From positions 24,972-88,971 of the forward strand of contig NZ_QKZK01000013.1 of NCBI RefSeq assembly GCF_003254275.1: a stretch of 64,000 nt of DNA, written 5' to 3'. The translations under genes and the position numbers were made by a program. Of this stretch, positions 15,595 to 24,102 are shown piece by piece; position 1 is the first letter of the stretch; every line of letters starts with the position of its first letter. This DNA is from Breznakibacter xylanolyticus (GTDB lineage Bacteria; Bacteroidota; Bacteroidia; Bacteroidales; Marinilabiliaceae). The notes under the pieces are model-generated. The model was not told the origin of the DNA and did no database searches. It saw only the letters and a list, made by a program, of their open reading frames with translations.

Positions 15595-18462
15595 ATGACT
15601 TTACACAAACGAACCACAAGCACCCTTATTCTGCTGTTTTGCATCGGGATGCTGATGACTGCTTCCGCTCGGGAGCGTTTGTTGATGGACTTTGGATGGA
15701 AGTTTGCCTTTGGCCATCCATTCGATAAGTCCCGCGATTTTAATACAGGAACCAGTTATTTCTCCTACATGGCCAAGGCCGGTTATGGCGATGGTGCCGC
15801 AGCAGCCGGGTTCGATGATCGCACCTGGCGCTCGCTCGACGTGCCCCACGACTGGGCGGTTGAAGCGCCTTTTGAGGGGCGCGCCAGTCACAGTCATGGC
15901 TACAAAGCGGTGGGACCCGGTTTTCCCGAAACCAGCGTGGGGTGGTATCGCAAGACGTTTACCATGCCGGCGGCCGATAAGGGCAAACGCATCTTTTTGG
16001 AGTTTGATGGTGTGAGCCGCGATGCCAGGGTGTGGGTCAATGGTTTTTATTGTGGCAACGAGCCCAGTGGTTACAACAGCTTTTCGTTCGATGTGAGTGA
16101 ATATCTCAATTATGGCGGCAGCAACGTCATTGCCGTGCGTGCCGATGTCACCACCGAAGAGGGCTGGTACTACGAGGGTGCCGGCATTTATCGCCATGTG
16201 TGGCTGACCAAAACCGACCCGCTGCACGTGCCTCAGTACGGCACTTTTGTCACTTCTCAGGTCGATGGCAATAATGCAAAGGTGACCGCACGGGTGAAGG
16301 TGATGAACAAACACCTCTCCGCCGTTTCCTTTGATGTGCATCATCGGGTGGTGGATGCCCTGGGTGCCACTGTTGCCGAAGCTTTGGAACGTGGCAAGTC
16401 GCTCAAGTCGTTTGGGAAAGATGAGTTTGTTACTGAGTTTGCAGTGCCCAATGCCCGTCTGTGGTCGCTCAACGACCCACATCTGTATCAATTGCACACC
16501 ACCCTTACCCGCGATGGCAAGGTGGTGGATGAATATCATACCAATTTCGGCATCCGCACCATTCGTTTCGATGCCAATAAAGGATTTTTCCTCAATGGCG
16601 AGCATGTGAAACTGAAGGGCACCAACAACCATCAGGATCATGCCGGCGTGGGGGTGGCCATGCCCGATGGGTTGCAGGAGTATCGCATTCGTCAGCTCAA
16701 GGTCATGGGCAGCAATGCTTATCGCTGTTCGCACAACCCGCCCACGCCCGAGCTGCTCGATGTGTGCGACCGTTTGGGCATGCTGGTCATCGACGAGAAC
16801 CGCCTGATGGGCATCACCGATCACGACCTGCATCAGTGCGAACGACTGATTGTGCGCGACCGCAACCACCCCAGTATCATTGCCTGGAGCATTGGCAACG
16901 AAGAGTGGGCCATCGAAACCTACGAGCGCGGTGCCGATATTGTGCGGGTGATGCAGGCCTTTGTCAAAACCATCGACTCGACCCGTTATGTCAATGCCGC
17001 CGTGAGCGGTGCTTGGGAAACCGGCATCGGCACTGCCATTGATGTGATGGGGTTCAATTACCTGCGTCATGGCAATACCGATGTGCATCATGCCAACCAC
17101 CCCTGGCAACCATCCATGGGCACCGAAGAAGGTTCGACCAATACCACTCGTGGCATCTACTTTGATGACCCCGAAAAACAATATCTCTCGGCCTACGACC
17201 GACCCACCAACGGGTTTGTGAGCATTCAGCAAGGATGGAAACATTATGCCGAGCGCGATTACCTGGCCGGCATGTTCATCTGGACCGGGTTTGACTATCG
17301 TGGCGAGTCGACGCCCTACAGTTTCCCCTCGGTGGGTTCCTATTTTGGGATGCTCGATCAGTGCGGATTCCCCAAGGACAACGTTTATTATCTCCGTTCG
17401 TGGTGGGGCAACGAGCCGGTGCTGCACATCTTGCCACACTGGAACTGGCCGGGACGCGAAGGTCAGGAAATAGATGTGTGGGTGTATAGCAACATGGATG
17501 AGGTAGAACTCATCGTCAATAAAAAAAGCCTCGGACGTCAAACCATGCAGCGCAACGGCCATCTGTCGTGGAAGGTGCCTTATGCTCCCGGTACCGTTGA
17601 GGCCATTGGCTACAAAAACGGCAAGCGTTTTATGAACAAACTGGTGAGCACCACCGGAACCCCGGCTGCCGTGGCTCTGGTGCCCGACCGCGCCAGCGTG
17701 AAGGCCGATCGTGAAGATATTTCGGTGGTGACCGTGCAGGTGGTCGATAAAAAGGGCGCTGTGGTGCCCGATGCCAACCACGAGGTGATGTTCGAGATTA
17801 CCGGTCCCGGTCGAATCATTGGCGTGGGCAACGGCGATCCCACTTCGCACGAGGCCGACCGTTTTGTCGAGTCCGTCAAGGTGTTGTCTACTTCCGGCTG
17901 GAAGGAATATGCCGCTCAGTCGCTCGATGTGAATGCCGCCGTGCAGCCTGCTTTTGATGATGCCACATGGCACGATGCTTTCCCCGGTGGCGGGTTGGCT
18001 CCCGGCAGTGTGCCCCAAACCACCGTGTATCGAGGCACAATACAGGTTGCAGAAACCGAACTCAAAGGACAAATCAACTGGATGTTTCGCAGCATTGGCC
18101 GCCACCAAAAGGTGTATGTCAATGGTCGTCTGCTGGCTGATGGTTTGAGCGACGATGTGGCACGTCACGAGTTTGCCCTGAGCGCTGATTGGCTCAAGCC
18201 AGGGAACAACGTGGTGGCCATTGTGGCCGAACCCTTTGTGAAGAAGCATGCCTGGGACAATGTGAATGTGCATCCCGGCGACGTGCAGGTGGTGCTGCCC
18301 CCTGCTCAGTGGCAACGCAAAACCTTTAACGGACTGGCGCAAATCATCATTCAAAGCACCCGGCAACCCGGCGATATTGTGCTGACAGCAACATCGAAAG
18401 GGCTTAAAAGTGGTTCGCTGGTGATAAAGTCTCTTCCGGCTAAGGTTCGCCCCAGTCTGTAA
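15595..18462 (+). CDS. GH2 beta-galactosidase with nested C-terminal beta-sandwich insert
   Basis: This 955-residue secreted enzyme is predicted to release terminal beta-galactose. After a signal peptide (about 1-25) come the GH2 sugar-binding domain (FGWKFAFG, DVPHDWAVE), an Ig-like domain, and the TIM barrel, with acid/base E436 in IGNEEWA and probable nucleophile E511 in GTEEGST. Then follow a DUF4982-type domain (about 630-690) and an Ig-like GH2 C5 domain. The C5 domain is split: between NGDPTSHE and KTFNGLAQIIIQST there are about 150 residues resembling a galactose-binding jelly roll (FDDATWHDAFPGG, VYVNGRLLADG). The start is the ATG at 15595, since the in-frame TTG at 15568 only adds residues before the signal peptide. 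Beta-glucuronidase or other GH2 activity cannot be excluded. Confidence 0.9.
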   Translation: MTLHKRTTSTLILLFCIGMLMTASARERLLMDFGWKFAFGHPFDKSRDFNTGTSYFSYMAKAGYGDGAAAAGFDDRTWRSLDVPHDWAVEAPFEGRASHSHGYKAVGPGFPETSVGWYRKTFTMPAADKGKRIFLEFDGVSRDARVWVNGFYCGNEPSGYNSFSFDVSEYLNYGGSNVIAVRADVTTEEGWYYEGAGIYRHVWLTKTDPLHVPQYGTFVTSQVDGNNAKVTARVKVMNKHLSAVSFDVHHRVVDALGATVAEALERGKSLKSFGKDEFVTEFAVPNARLWSLNDPHLYQLHTTLTRDGKVVDEYHTNFGIRTIRFDANKGFFLNGEHVKLKGTNNHQDHAGVGVAMPDGLQEYRIRQLKVMGSNAYRCSHNPPTPELLDVCDRLGMLVIDENRLMGITDHDLHQCERLIVRDRNHPSIIAWSIGNEEWAIETYERGADIVRVMQAFVKTIDSTRYVNAAVSGAWETGIGTAIDVMGFNYLRHGNTDVHHANHPWQPSMGTEEGSTNTTRGIYFDDPEKQYLSAYDRPTNGFVSIQQGWKHYAERDYLAGMFIWTGFDYRGESTPYSFPSVGSYFGMLDQCGFPKDNVYYLRSWWGNEPVLHILPHWNWPGREGQEIDVWVYSNMDEVELIVNKKSLGRQTMQRNGHLSWKVPYAPGTVEAIGYKNGKRFMNKLVSTTGTPAAVALVPDRASVKADREDISVVTVQVVDKKGAVVPDANHEVMFEITGPGRIIGVGNGDPTSHEADRFVESVKVLSTSGWKEYAAQSLDVNAAVQPAFDDATWHDAFPGGGLAPGSVPQTTVYRGTIQVAETELKGQINWMFRSIGRHQKVYVNGRLLADGLSDDVARHEFALSADWLKPGNNVVAIVAEPFVKKHAWDNVNVHPGDVQVVLPPAQWQRKTFNGLAQIIIQSTRQPGDIVLTATSKGLKSGSLVIKSLPAKVRPSL

Positions 18463-18516
18463 CCCCTTCCGTTCTTTTGTGCGGTGCTTTATATGAAGAG
18501 CTGACGGGGAGATGGT

Positions 18517-18577
18517 AAATTCACCGCGGTCGATTTTAAATTCACCGCGGTGAATTTAAAATTCACCGCGGTGAATT
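18517..18577. repeat. Three tandem 21-bp repeats built on an 18-bp palindrome
   Basis: Units start at 18517, 18538 and 18559, exactly 21 bases apart. The second and third contain the perfect palindrome AATTCACCGCGGTGAATT (18539-18556 and 18560-18577); the first differs at two positions in its right arm. The 21-base spacing, about two helical turns, would place bound dimers on one face of the DNA. It could be an operator array, a repetitive element, or a multi-hairpin transcript end. Confidence 0.75.
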
Positions 18578-18582
18578 GGGTA

Positions 18583-18623
18583 AAAGCCCGCCGCCTTTTG
18601 AGGAAAAGCTCTCGGGCTTTTTG
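18583..18623 (+). terminator. Terminator downstream of the GH2 gene
   Basis: AAAGCCCG at 18583-18590 pairs with CGGGCTTT at 18613-18620 across a 22-base loop and is followed by T residues. Confidence 0.6.
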
Positions 18624-18942
18624 TAAACGAAGAGAATAAACGCAGAGGTAGTTCATTTCTCATGCTTTGCATTTTGTCAAATCAGATCCAATGTCGTTAA
18701 GTGAGTCCGATGTGTCGAAGAGATAAGAAGATGACTAGACAAAAGACAGGCAGATTAGACCGAAGAGACGAACAGTACGGATCTAAACATCTGTTTACTT
18801 CTCATCATCGGTTTATTTATCTGGTATCTTTTTATCTTGATTAAATGACATTGAAATCCGATAACTCAAATAGTCGTTTCACGGTTGTACATCAATCCTT
18901 GATTCGAATGATTGATGAAATTCATAGTCTTGTGTCTTGATA

Positions 18943-19040
18943 CTACTATTTAACTCTTTTGAGTTATCTGCTTTCTTATATAAACGCAAAATGTTACAGA
19001 TTAACTTAGCGCCTTTGCGCCTCAGCGTTTAATTCTACTC
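18943..19040. repeat. Dispersed two-module repeat, copy A
   Basis: The left module holds TAACTCTTTTGAGTTATCTG, a 6-bp hairpin with a TTTT loop, then TATAAACGCAAA. The right module (19002-19032) holds AGCGCCTTTGCGCCTCAGCG. Copy B is at 45627-45722 and copy E at 63918-64000, with left-module fragments C and D at 63694 and 63799. Confidence 0.7.
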
Positions 19041-19064
19041 ATGTCTTAATACTTTCATAAACAG

Positions 19065-21263
19065 ATGAAAACAAACAATCTACTTCTCGTGGCCGGATGT
19101 GCGGCCATCATGGCGGCTTGCCAGGTGCAGCCCCAAACGGATGCGCCCGGGGTGGTGGCCATCTCCAATCAATACGATGCCAAAATCGACAGCATTGTGG
19201 GCGTGCTCACGCTCGACGAAAAAGTGAAGCTGTTGCATGGCAGTGGCATGTTTTGGTCGGGCGGTATTGAGCGCCTGGGCATTCCCGAACTGCAATATGC
19301 CGATGGCCCGTTGGGCATTCGCGAAGAGATTGAGCGAGACTCGTGGAACCCCATCGGGTGGACCAACGACTCGGCCACCTTCTTTCCCGCCGGCACAGCA
19401 CTGGGGGCGACCTGGAACGTGAAATTGGCGCATCAATACGGGCAGGCCATTGCTGCCGAAGCCCGCGCCCGCAAAAAGGACATCCTGCTGGCGCCGGCCA
19501 TCAACATTATGCGGACTCCTTTGTGTGGTCGCAACTACGAGTATTTTAGCGAAGATCCTTATTTGATTGCACAAATGGCCACACCTTACGTCATTGGGGT
19601 GCAGGAGCAAAATGTGGCCGCCTGCGTGAAGCATTATGCCATCAACAACCAGGAAACCAACCGCGGATCTATTGACGTTCAGGCCAGCGAACGCGCCATT
19701 CGCGAGATTTACCTGCCGGCCTTTAAAGCCACTGTGCAGCAGGGACAGGCGTTTTCGGTGATGGGGGCATACAACCGTTTCAGGGGAGAGTTCCTTTGCG
19801 AAAACGACTACATGCTCAACCAGGTGCTGCGTAACGAATGGGGATTTAAAGGCATCGTGATATCCGACTGGGCCGCCGTGCACAACACCGTCAAGGCTGC
19901 CAAAAATGGTTTGGACATCGAGATGGGGACGGTAGCTCCCTTCGATTCCTTTTTCATGGCTCAGCCCTTGGTGGATGCGGTGAATGCCGGCCAGGTGGAC
20001 GTGAAATTCATCGACGAAAAAGTGCGTCGCATCCTTCGGGTGATGTTCAATTTGCAAACGACATCTAAAAATCGCCCTGCAGGTGCCATTAACACACCCG
20101 GGCATTCCAAAATTGTGTACGATGTGGCGGCCGAAGCCATTGTGTTGATGAAAAACCAGGTCAACCTCTTGCCGGTAGATGCATCCACCATTAAAAGCAT
20201 GGCTGTGATTGGCGACAATGCCGCGCGCGTGCATGCACAGGGCGGTTTTGGTGCCGGCGTGAAAGCCCGTTATGAGGTGTCGCCGCTGCAAGGTTTGGTC
20301 AATCGCATTAGCGACCGCGTGGAGTTGCGTTACGCCCGTGGTTACGAAGATACTTACCTCAAGGGCGCCAACGATGGTCACGGCTATGGTCGCGACATCG
20401 ACTACACGCCCAATCCCAAGCTCATCGCCGAAGCGGTCGAGAAGGCCAAAAACAGCGATGTGGCGGTGATTTTTGCCGGGTCGAACCGAAGTGTGGAATC
20501 TGAGTCGGTCGATCGCAAGGACATCCGTTTGCCTTTTGCGCAAATGGATTTGATTAAGGCCGTGATGGCCGTCAACCCACGCACCATTGTGGTGCTTATT
20601 GGCGGTGCGGCCTACGAGTTGGGCGATTTGGATGCCGTGGCACCCACCATTCTGTGGGCGTGGTTCAATGGTTCGGAGGCCGGTAATGCGCTGGCCGATG
20701 TCATTATTGGCACTGTGAATCCGTCGGGTAAGCTGCCCTTTACCTTCCCTGCCAAACTGGCCGATATGGGTGTGCATGCTCTCAATGCTTTCCCCGGCGA
20801 CGACGTGAAGGTGGAATACCTCGAGGATATTTTGGTGGGATATCGCTGGTTCGACACCAAGCAGGTTGATCCCCAGTTTTGTTTCGGGCATGGTCTTTCA
20901 TATACCACTTTTGAGTATGGCGATGTGGTTGTGAACCAATCGTCGGCCAAAAGCAGTGATGTGGTGCAAGTGGCTCTGACGCTTACCAACACCGGTTCAC
21001 GTGCAGGTGCCGAGGTGGTGCAGCTCTACGCCGGCATCGAAACCTCAAAAGTGGAACGTGCTGCTAAGGAGCTTAAGGCTTTTGAGAAAGTATTTCTTCA
21101 ACCCGGCGAAAGTAAGCGTGTTGAGCTCTCTCTGCCTGTTGCTGATTTGGCTTACTACGATGAAGCTTCGCGTGCCTGGTTGGTGGAGCCTGGTAATTAT
21201 ACATTCTCGGTTGGCAGTTCCTCTCGCGATATTCGTAAAAATGTGGCGTTGGTGGTGAAGTAG
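19065..21263 (+). CDS. GH3 beta-glucosidase, lipoprotein
   Basis: This 732-residue protein hydrolyses terminal beta-linked glucose and probably finishes stripped oligosaccharides. The N-terminus is a lipoprotein signal ending in IMAAC. The GH3 N-terminal barrel shows KLLHGSGMF, YADGPLGIR, NIMRTPLCGRNYEYFSEDP, VKHYAINNQE and nucleophile D268 in IVISDWAAVH. The second domain has FAGSNRSVESES, and a fibronectin-III-like domain closes the chain. Length and order are normal for the family. A strong terminator follows, so it appears to be a single-gene transcript. Upstream is a 600-bp repeat-rich gap. Beta-xylosidase activity is possible, but the motif set fits the beta-glucosidase branch better. 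Confidence 0.93.
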   Translation: MKTNNLLLVAGCAAIMAACQVQPQTDAPGVVAISNQYDAKIDSIVGVLTLDEKVKLLHGSGMFWSGGIERLGIPELQYADGPLGIREEIERDSWNPIGWTNDSATFFPAGTALGATWNVKLAHQYGQAIAAEARARKKDILLAPAINIMRTPLCGRNYEYFSEDPYLIAQMATPYVIGVQEQNVAACVKHYAINNQETNRGSIDVQASERAIREIYLPAFKATVQQGQAFSVMGAYNRFRGEFLCENDYMLNQVLRNEWGFKGIVISDWAAVHNTVKAAKNGLDIEMGTVAPFDSFFMAQPLVDAVNAGQVDVKFIDEKVRRILRVMFNLQTTSKNRPAGAINTPGHSKIVYDVAAEAIVLMKNQVNLLPVDASTIKSMAVIGDNAARVHAQGGFGAGVKARYEVSPLQGLVNRISDRVELRYARGYEDTYLKGANDGHGYGRDIDYTPNPKLIAEAVEKAKNSDVAVIFAGSNRSVESESVDRKDIRLPFAQMDLIKAVMAVNPRTIVVLIGGAAYELGDLDAVAPTILWAWFNGSEAGNALADVIIGTVNPSGKLPFTFPAKLADMGVHALNAFPGDDVKVEYLEDILVGYRWFDTKQVDPQFCFGHGLSYTTFEYGDVVVNQSSAKSSDVVQVALTLTNTGSRAGAEVVQLYAGIETSKVERAAKELKAFEKVFLQPGESKRVELSLPVADLAYYDEASRAWLVEPGNYTFSVGSSSRDIRKNVALVVK

Positions 21264-21335
21264 TTCTTTCCACTCAGCATGAAAGGATGTCTCATTACTT
21301 CCTTTATAATGGTAAAATGTTTCGATGTTTGATAG

Positions 21336-21366
21336 AACCTCCGGAGGTAAATCCGGAGGTTTTTTA
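21336..21366 (+). terminator. Terminator of the first GH3 gene
   Basis: A perfect 10-bp stem (21336-21345 with 21352-21361), a 6-base loop and a T run. Confidence 0.9.
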
Positions 21367-21415
21367 TTGGGGTTGGTTTTGTTATCTGTTTGAATGCCAA
21401 GGTGGCGTGTGTGAT

Positions 21416-21521
21416 GTGTAAATACATTTTACACCCTTTTTAGCGACAAAAAGGACTGCTGAGTGTAAGTGTGACACACTATTTTTACACCTGTTAATTC
21501 TTTTTTACAACACCCGGTGTT
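21416..21521. promoter_or_regulatory. Cluster of inverted repeats upstream of the second GH31 gene
   Basis: GTGTAAA at 21416-21422 and TTTACAC at 21428-21434 form a perfect 7-bp inverted repeat with a 5-base spacer. A half-site GTGTAA (21463-21468) and TTACAC (21485-21490) repeat the same words with wider spacing. A third inverted repeat, AACACC/GGTGTT, lies at 21509-21521. They fill the space before the ATG at 21548 and could be operator sites; no regulator is identified. Confidence 0.4.
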
Positions 21522-21547
21522 TTTTGCGCGGGTTCTGATATTTAGAT

Positions 21548-23959
21548 ATGATGAAGAAGTCGAATGTTAAAAAATGTCTCATGCGGACAGCCCTGGGCGG
21601 TCTCTTTGGCATGATGTGTTTGCCGGGTGCTCTGAACGCTCAGATTCAACAGATGGGGCTCCAGAATGAGCCGGTTGACATCAGCCGTGATTTTTACAAT
21701 TTCACCAATACCTATTATCTGGCCGACAGTTTGGCCGGTTTCGACCCGTCAACGGGCAAGGGGGCTTTGGTGTATCGTCGTCATGAGTATTCCACTCGCA
21801 TGGCATTTAATAACATGCTGGGAGTGTTGCGTCCCGTGCTTCCCAACGAGTTCCCCACGGGCGAATATGCCGTGTCGCCCTCATTGCCCATCGAGATTGA
21901 TTTTGTGTCCGAGAAGACGGTTCGCATCAAGGCGGCATCGGGTTTCAATGCCTCAGAGCGTGAAGCCTCGTTGATGTTGGTTGATGGCAAAGCCCCTTCG
22001 CTACGCAGCGCCTGGAAATATACCCAAACTGCCATAGGCCATGAGTATAGCAATGCCCATGGCAAGGTGGTCATCAACACTTATCCGTTTCACGTGGCCA
22101 TTTACGATGGCAAAGGCAAACTGTTGACCTCCACCGTGCATTTTGATGACGTGAAGGAATCGACTTACACGCCTGTATTGCCCTTCTCGTATGTTCGCCG
22201 TGCGTCGGATTACTCGCGCAGCTTCAATGCCTGTTTCACTCTCTCGCCCGACGAAAAGATTTTTGGTTGTGGCGAATCTTTTACCCGTCTCGATAAACGC
22301 GGGCAAAAGGTGGTGCTCTGGACCGATGATGCCAACGGCATCGAAAACGAAACCATGTACAAGCCCATTCCTTTTTATATGAGCAGTAAGGGATACGGCG
22401 TGTTCATGCACACCTCGTCGCCCATTACCTGCGATTTTGGCAAATATTACACCGAGGCTTCACAGTTGATGATTGGTGATGATCAGCTCGATATGTTCAT
22501 CTTCTTAGGTTCTCCCAAAGATATTCTCGATCAGTACACCAACCTTACCGGCAAGGCATCTATGCCTCCGCTCTGGTCGTTTGGCTTGTGGATGAGCCGC
22601 ATCACTTATTTCTCCGAGGCCGATGGGCGCAATGTGGCCGACAAACTGCGTGAGAATAAAATTCCGTCGGATGTCATCCATTTCGACACCGGCTGGTTTG
22701 AGACCGATTGGCGTTGCGACTACCAGTTTTCATCATCACGTTTCAAGGATGCCCGTAAGATGATGGAGGACTTGAAAAAGCAGGGTCTTCATGTATGCTT
22801 GTGGCAGTTGCCTTATTTTGTACCCAAAAATACGTTGTTTGATGAGATTGTTTCCAAAGGTCTGTACGTGAAAGATGCCCGTGGCGGCATCCCTTACGAA
22901 GATGCGGTGCTCGATTTCTCCAATCCGGCAATGGTTGAGTGGTATCAGCAAAAAATTGCCGGACTGCTCGAGATGGGCGTGAGTGCCATTAAGGTCGACT
23001 TTGGCGAGGCTGCCCCGGCCAATGGCATTTACCACAATGGTCGCACAGGTTTTTACGAGCACAATCTTTTCCCCTTGCGATACAATAAGGCGGTGGCCGA
23101 AATCACCAAAAAAACCAACAACGAAAACATCATGTGGGCGCGTAGTGCCTGGGCCGGCAGTCAACGTTACCCTCTGCACTGGGGTGGCGATGCGGCCAAT
23201 ACCGATAATGCCATGCAGGCTCAGTTACGGGGTGGTCTGTCTCTCGGGTTGAGTGGCTTTTCCTTCTGGAGCCACGACATTGGCGGCTTTGTGCTGAAGA
23301 CGCCTGAAGAACTCTATCTCCGTTGGATGCCTTTTGGGATGCTCACGTCGCACAGCCGTTGCCATGGCATGCCGCCCAAAGAGCCTTGGGAATATGGCAA
23401 GGCTTTTACCGATAAATTCCGCAAGTCGGTGGAATTGAAATACAAGCTCATGCCTTATATCTATGCCCAGGCCAAGGAAAGCAGTGAAAAGGGTTTGCCC
23501 ATGATGCGTGCCCTTTTTGTGGAATTCCCCGACGATCCCGGCGCATGGCTCATCGATAACGAGTACCTTTTTGGCAGCGACATATTGGTGGCACCTTTGT
23601 TCGACCAGGGATCTACCTCTCGCGATGTTTATCTGCCCAAAGGCAAATGGATCGATTACCAAACCGGGAAAGTGTACGATGGCGGTTGGCATCATATCGC
23701 AGCCGGAGAGATTCCGGTGGTAATGCTGGTGCGTGACGGGGCTGTGATTCCTCACATCAAGCTGGCGCAAAATACCCGCGACATGGACTGGACCAAATTG
23801 CAGCTCATGGTTTATGCCGCTTCTGCAAAACCTTCGGATGCGTTGGTTTGTCTGCCCATGGACAATGTCCTCAAACGTGTGTCGGTTGCTCCCGATTTCA
23901 AATCGGTGTCCAACAATCCGTTTGGCGGGTCTGTTGAGTTTTCGGTCGTGAAAAAGTAA
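21548..23959 (+). CDS. GH31 alpha-xylosidase, YicI-like, secreted
   Basis: This 803-residue enzyme is a second GH31 of a different branch from the one at 9979. It has a signal peptide (PGALNAQ near residue 31), no PA14 insert, and the YicI-type motifs: SFGLWMSRITYFSE, nucleophile D484 in IKVDFGEA, acid/base D548 in HWGGDAANTD, and LSGFSFWSHDIGGF. YicI of E. coli is an alpha-xylosidase with D416 and D482 in the same motifs, which supports xyloside specificity; alpha-glucosidase is the alternative. Lack of a lipobox suggests a periplasmic enzyme, so the two GH31 proteins may act in different places (inference). Its own terminator follows. ATGs at 21548 and 21551 are adjacent; I use the first. 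Confidence 0.93.
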   Translation: MMKKSNVKKCLMRTALGGLFGMMCLPGALNAQIQQMGLQNEPVDISRDFYNFTNTYYLADSLAGFDPSTGKGALVYRRHEYSTRMAFNNMLGVLRPVLPNEFPTGEYAVSPSLPIEIDFVSEKTVRIKAASGFNASEREASLMLVDGKAPSLRSAWKYTQTAIGHEYSNAHGKVVINTYPFHVAIYDGKGKLLTSTVHFDDVKESTYTPVLPFSYVRRASDYSRSFNACFTLSPDEKIFGCGESFTRLDKRGQKVVLWTDDANGIENETMYKPIPFYMSSKGYGVFMHTSSPITCDFGKYYTEASQLMIGDDQLDMFIFLGSPKDILDQYTNLTGKASMPPLWSFGLWMSRITYFSEADGRNVADKLRENKIPSDVIHFDTGWFETDWRCDYQFSSSRFKDARKMMEDLKKQGLHVCLWQLPYFVPKNTLFDEIVSKGLYVKDARGGIPYEDAVLDFSNPAMVEWYQQKIAGLLEMGVSAIKVDFGEAAPANGIYHNGRTGFYEHNLFPLRYNKAVAEITKKTNNENIMWARSAWAGSQRYPLHWGGDAANTDNAMQAQLRGGLSLGLSGFSFWSHDIGGFVLKTPEELYLRWMPFGMLTSHSRCHGMPPKEPWEYGKAFTDKFRKSVELKYKLMPYIYAQAKESSEKGLPMMRALFVEFPDDPGAWLIDNEYLFGSDILVAPLFDQGSTSRDVYLPKGKWIDYQTGKVYDGGWHHIAAGEIPVVMLVRDGAVIPHIKLAQNTRDMDWTKLQLMVYAASAKPSDALVCLPMDNVLKRVSVAPDFKSVSNNPFGGSVEFSVVKK

Positions 23960-24042
23960 GGTTGTTTTCATTTTTTTTGATAGCGCTTTGAATTAATATT
24001 CAGTTTTTTCAAGAGTTTTTTTGTAGGGTTTGTTTTTGTTTG

Positions 24043-24080
24043 ACCGGGCACAATGATTAGGGTTGTGCCCGGTTTTTTTT
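24043..24080 (+). terminator. Terminator of the second GH31 gene
   Basis: A perfect 11-bp stem (24043-24053 with 24063-24073), a 9-base loop and eight T residues. Confidence 0.9.
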
Positions 24081-24102
24081 CACCTTTAATGTTTTATGAA
24101 TC

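Larger units (their letters stand above)
18463..19064. other. 600-bp intergenic region rich in repeats
   Basis: From left to right the gap between GH2 and GH3 holds the triple palindrome array (18517-18577), a terminator (18583-18623), an AGAC-rich segment (18721-18776) that recurs near 45.0 kb, and copy A of the two-module dispersed repeat (18943-19040). I see no coding frame and no clear GH3 promoter. Confidence 0.7.

Noticed and set aside
15601..18366. A 921-codon open frame antisense to the GH2 gene
   Set aside because: It has no start context or known motifs, has a His/Gly/Ile-heavy composition typical of antisense reading, and sits fully on the opposite strand of a gene with clear catalytic residues.
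18517..18577. Possible CRISPR array
   Set aside because: Units are directly adjacent with no spacer sequence and no cas genes nearby; it is a tandem palindrome array.
19080..20891. A 603-codon open frame antisense to the first GH3 gene
   Set aside because: Same composition bias and no motif; the plus-strand GH3 carries the nucleophile and all family blocks.
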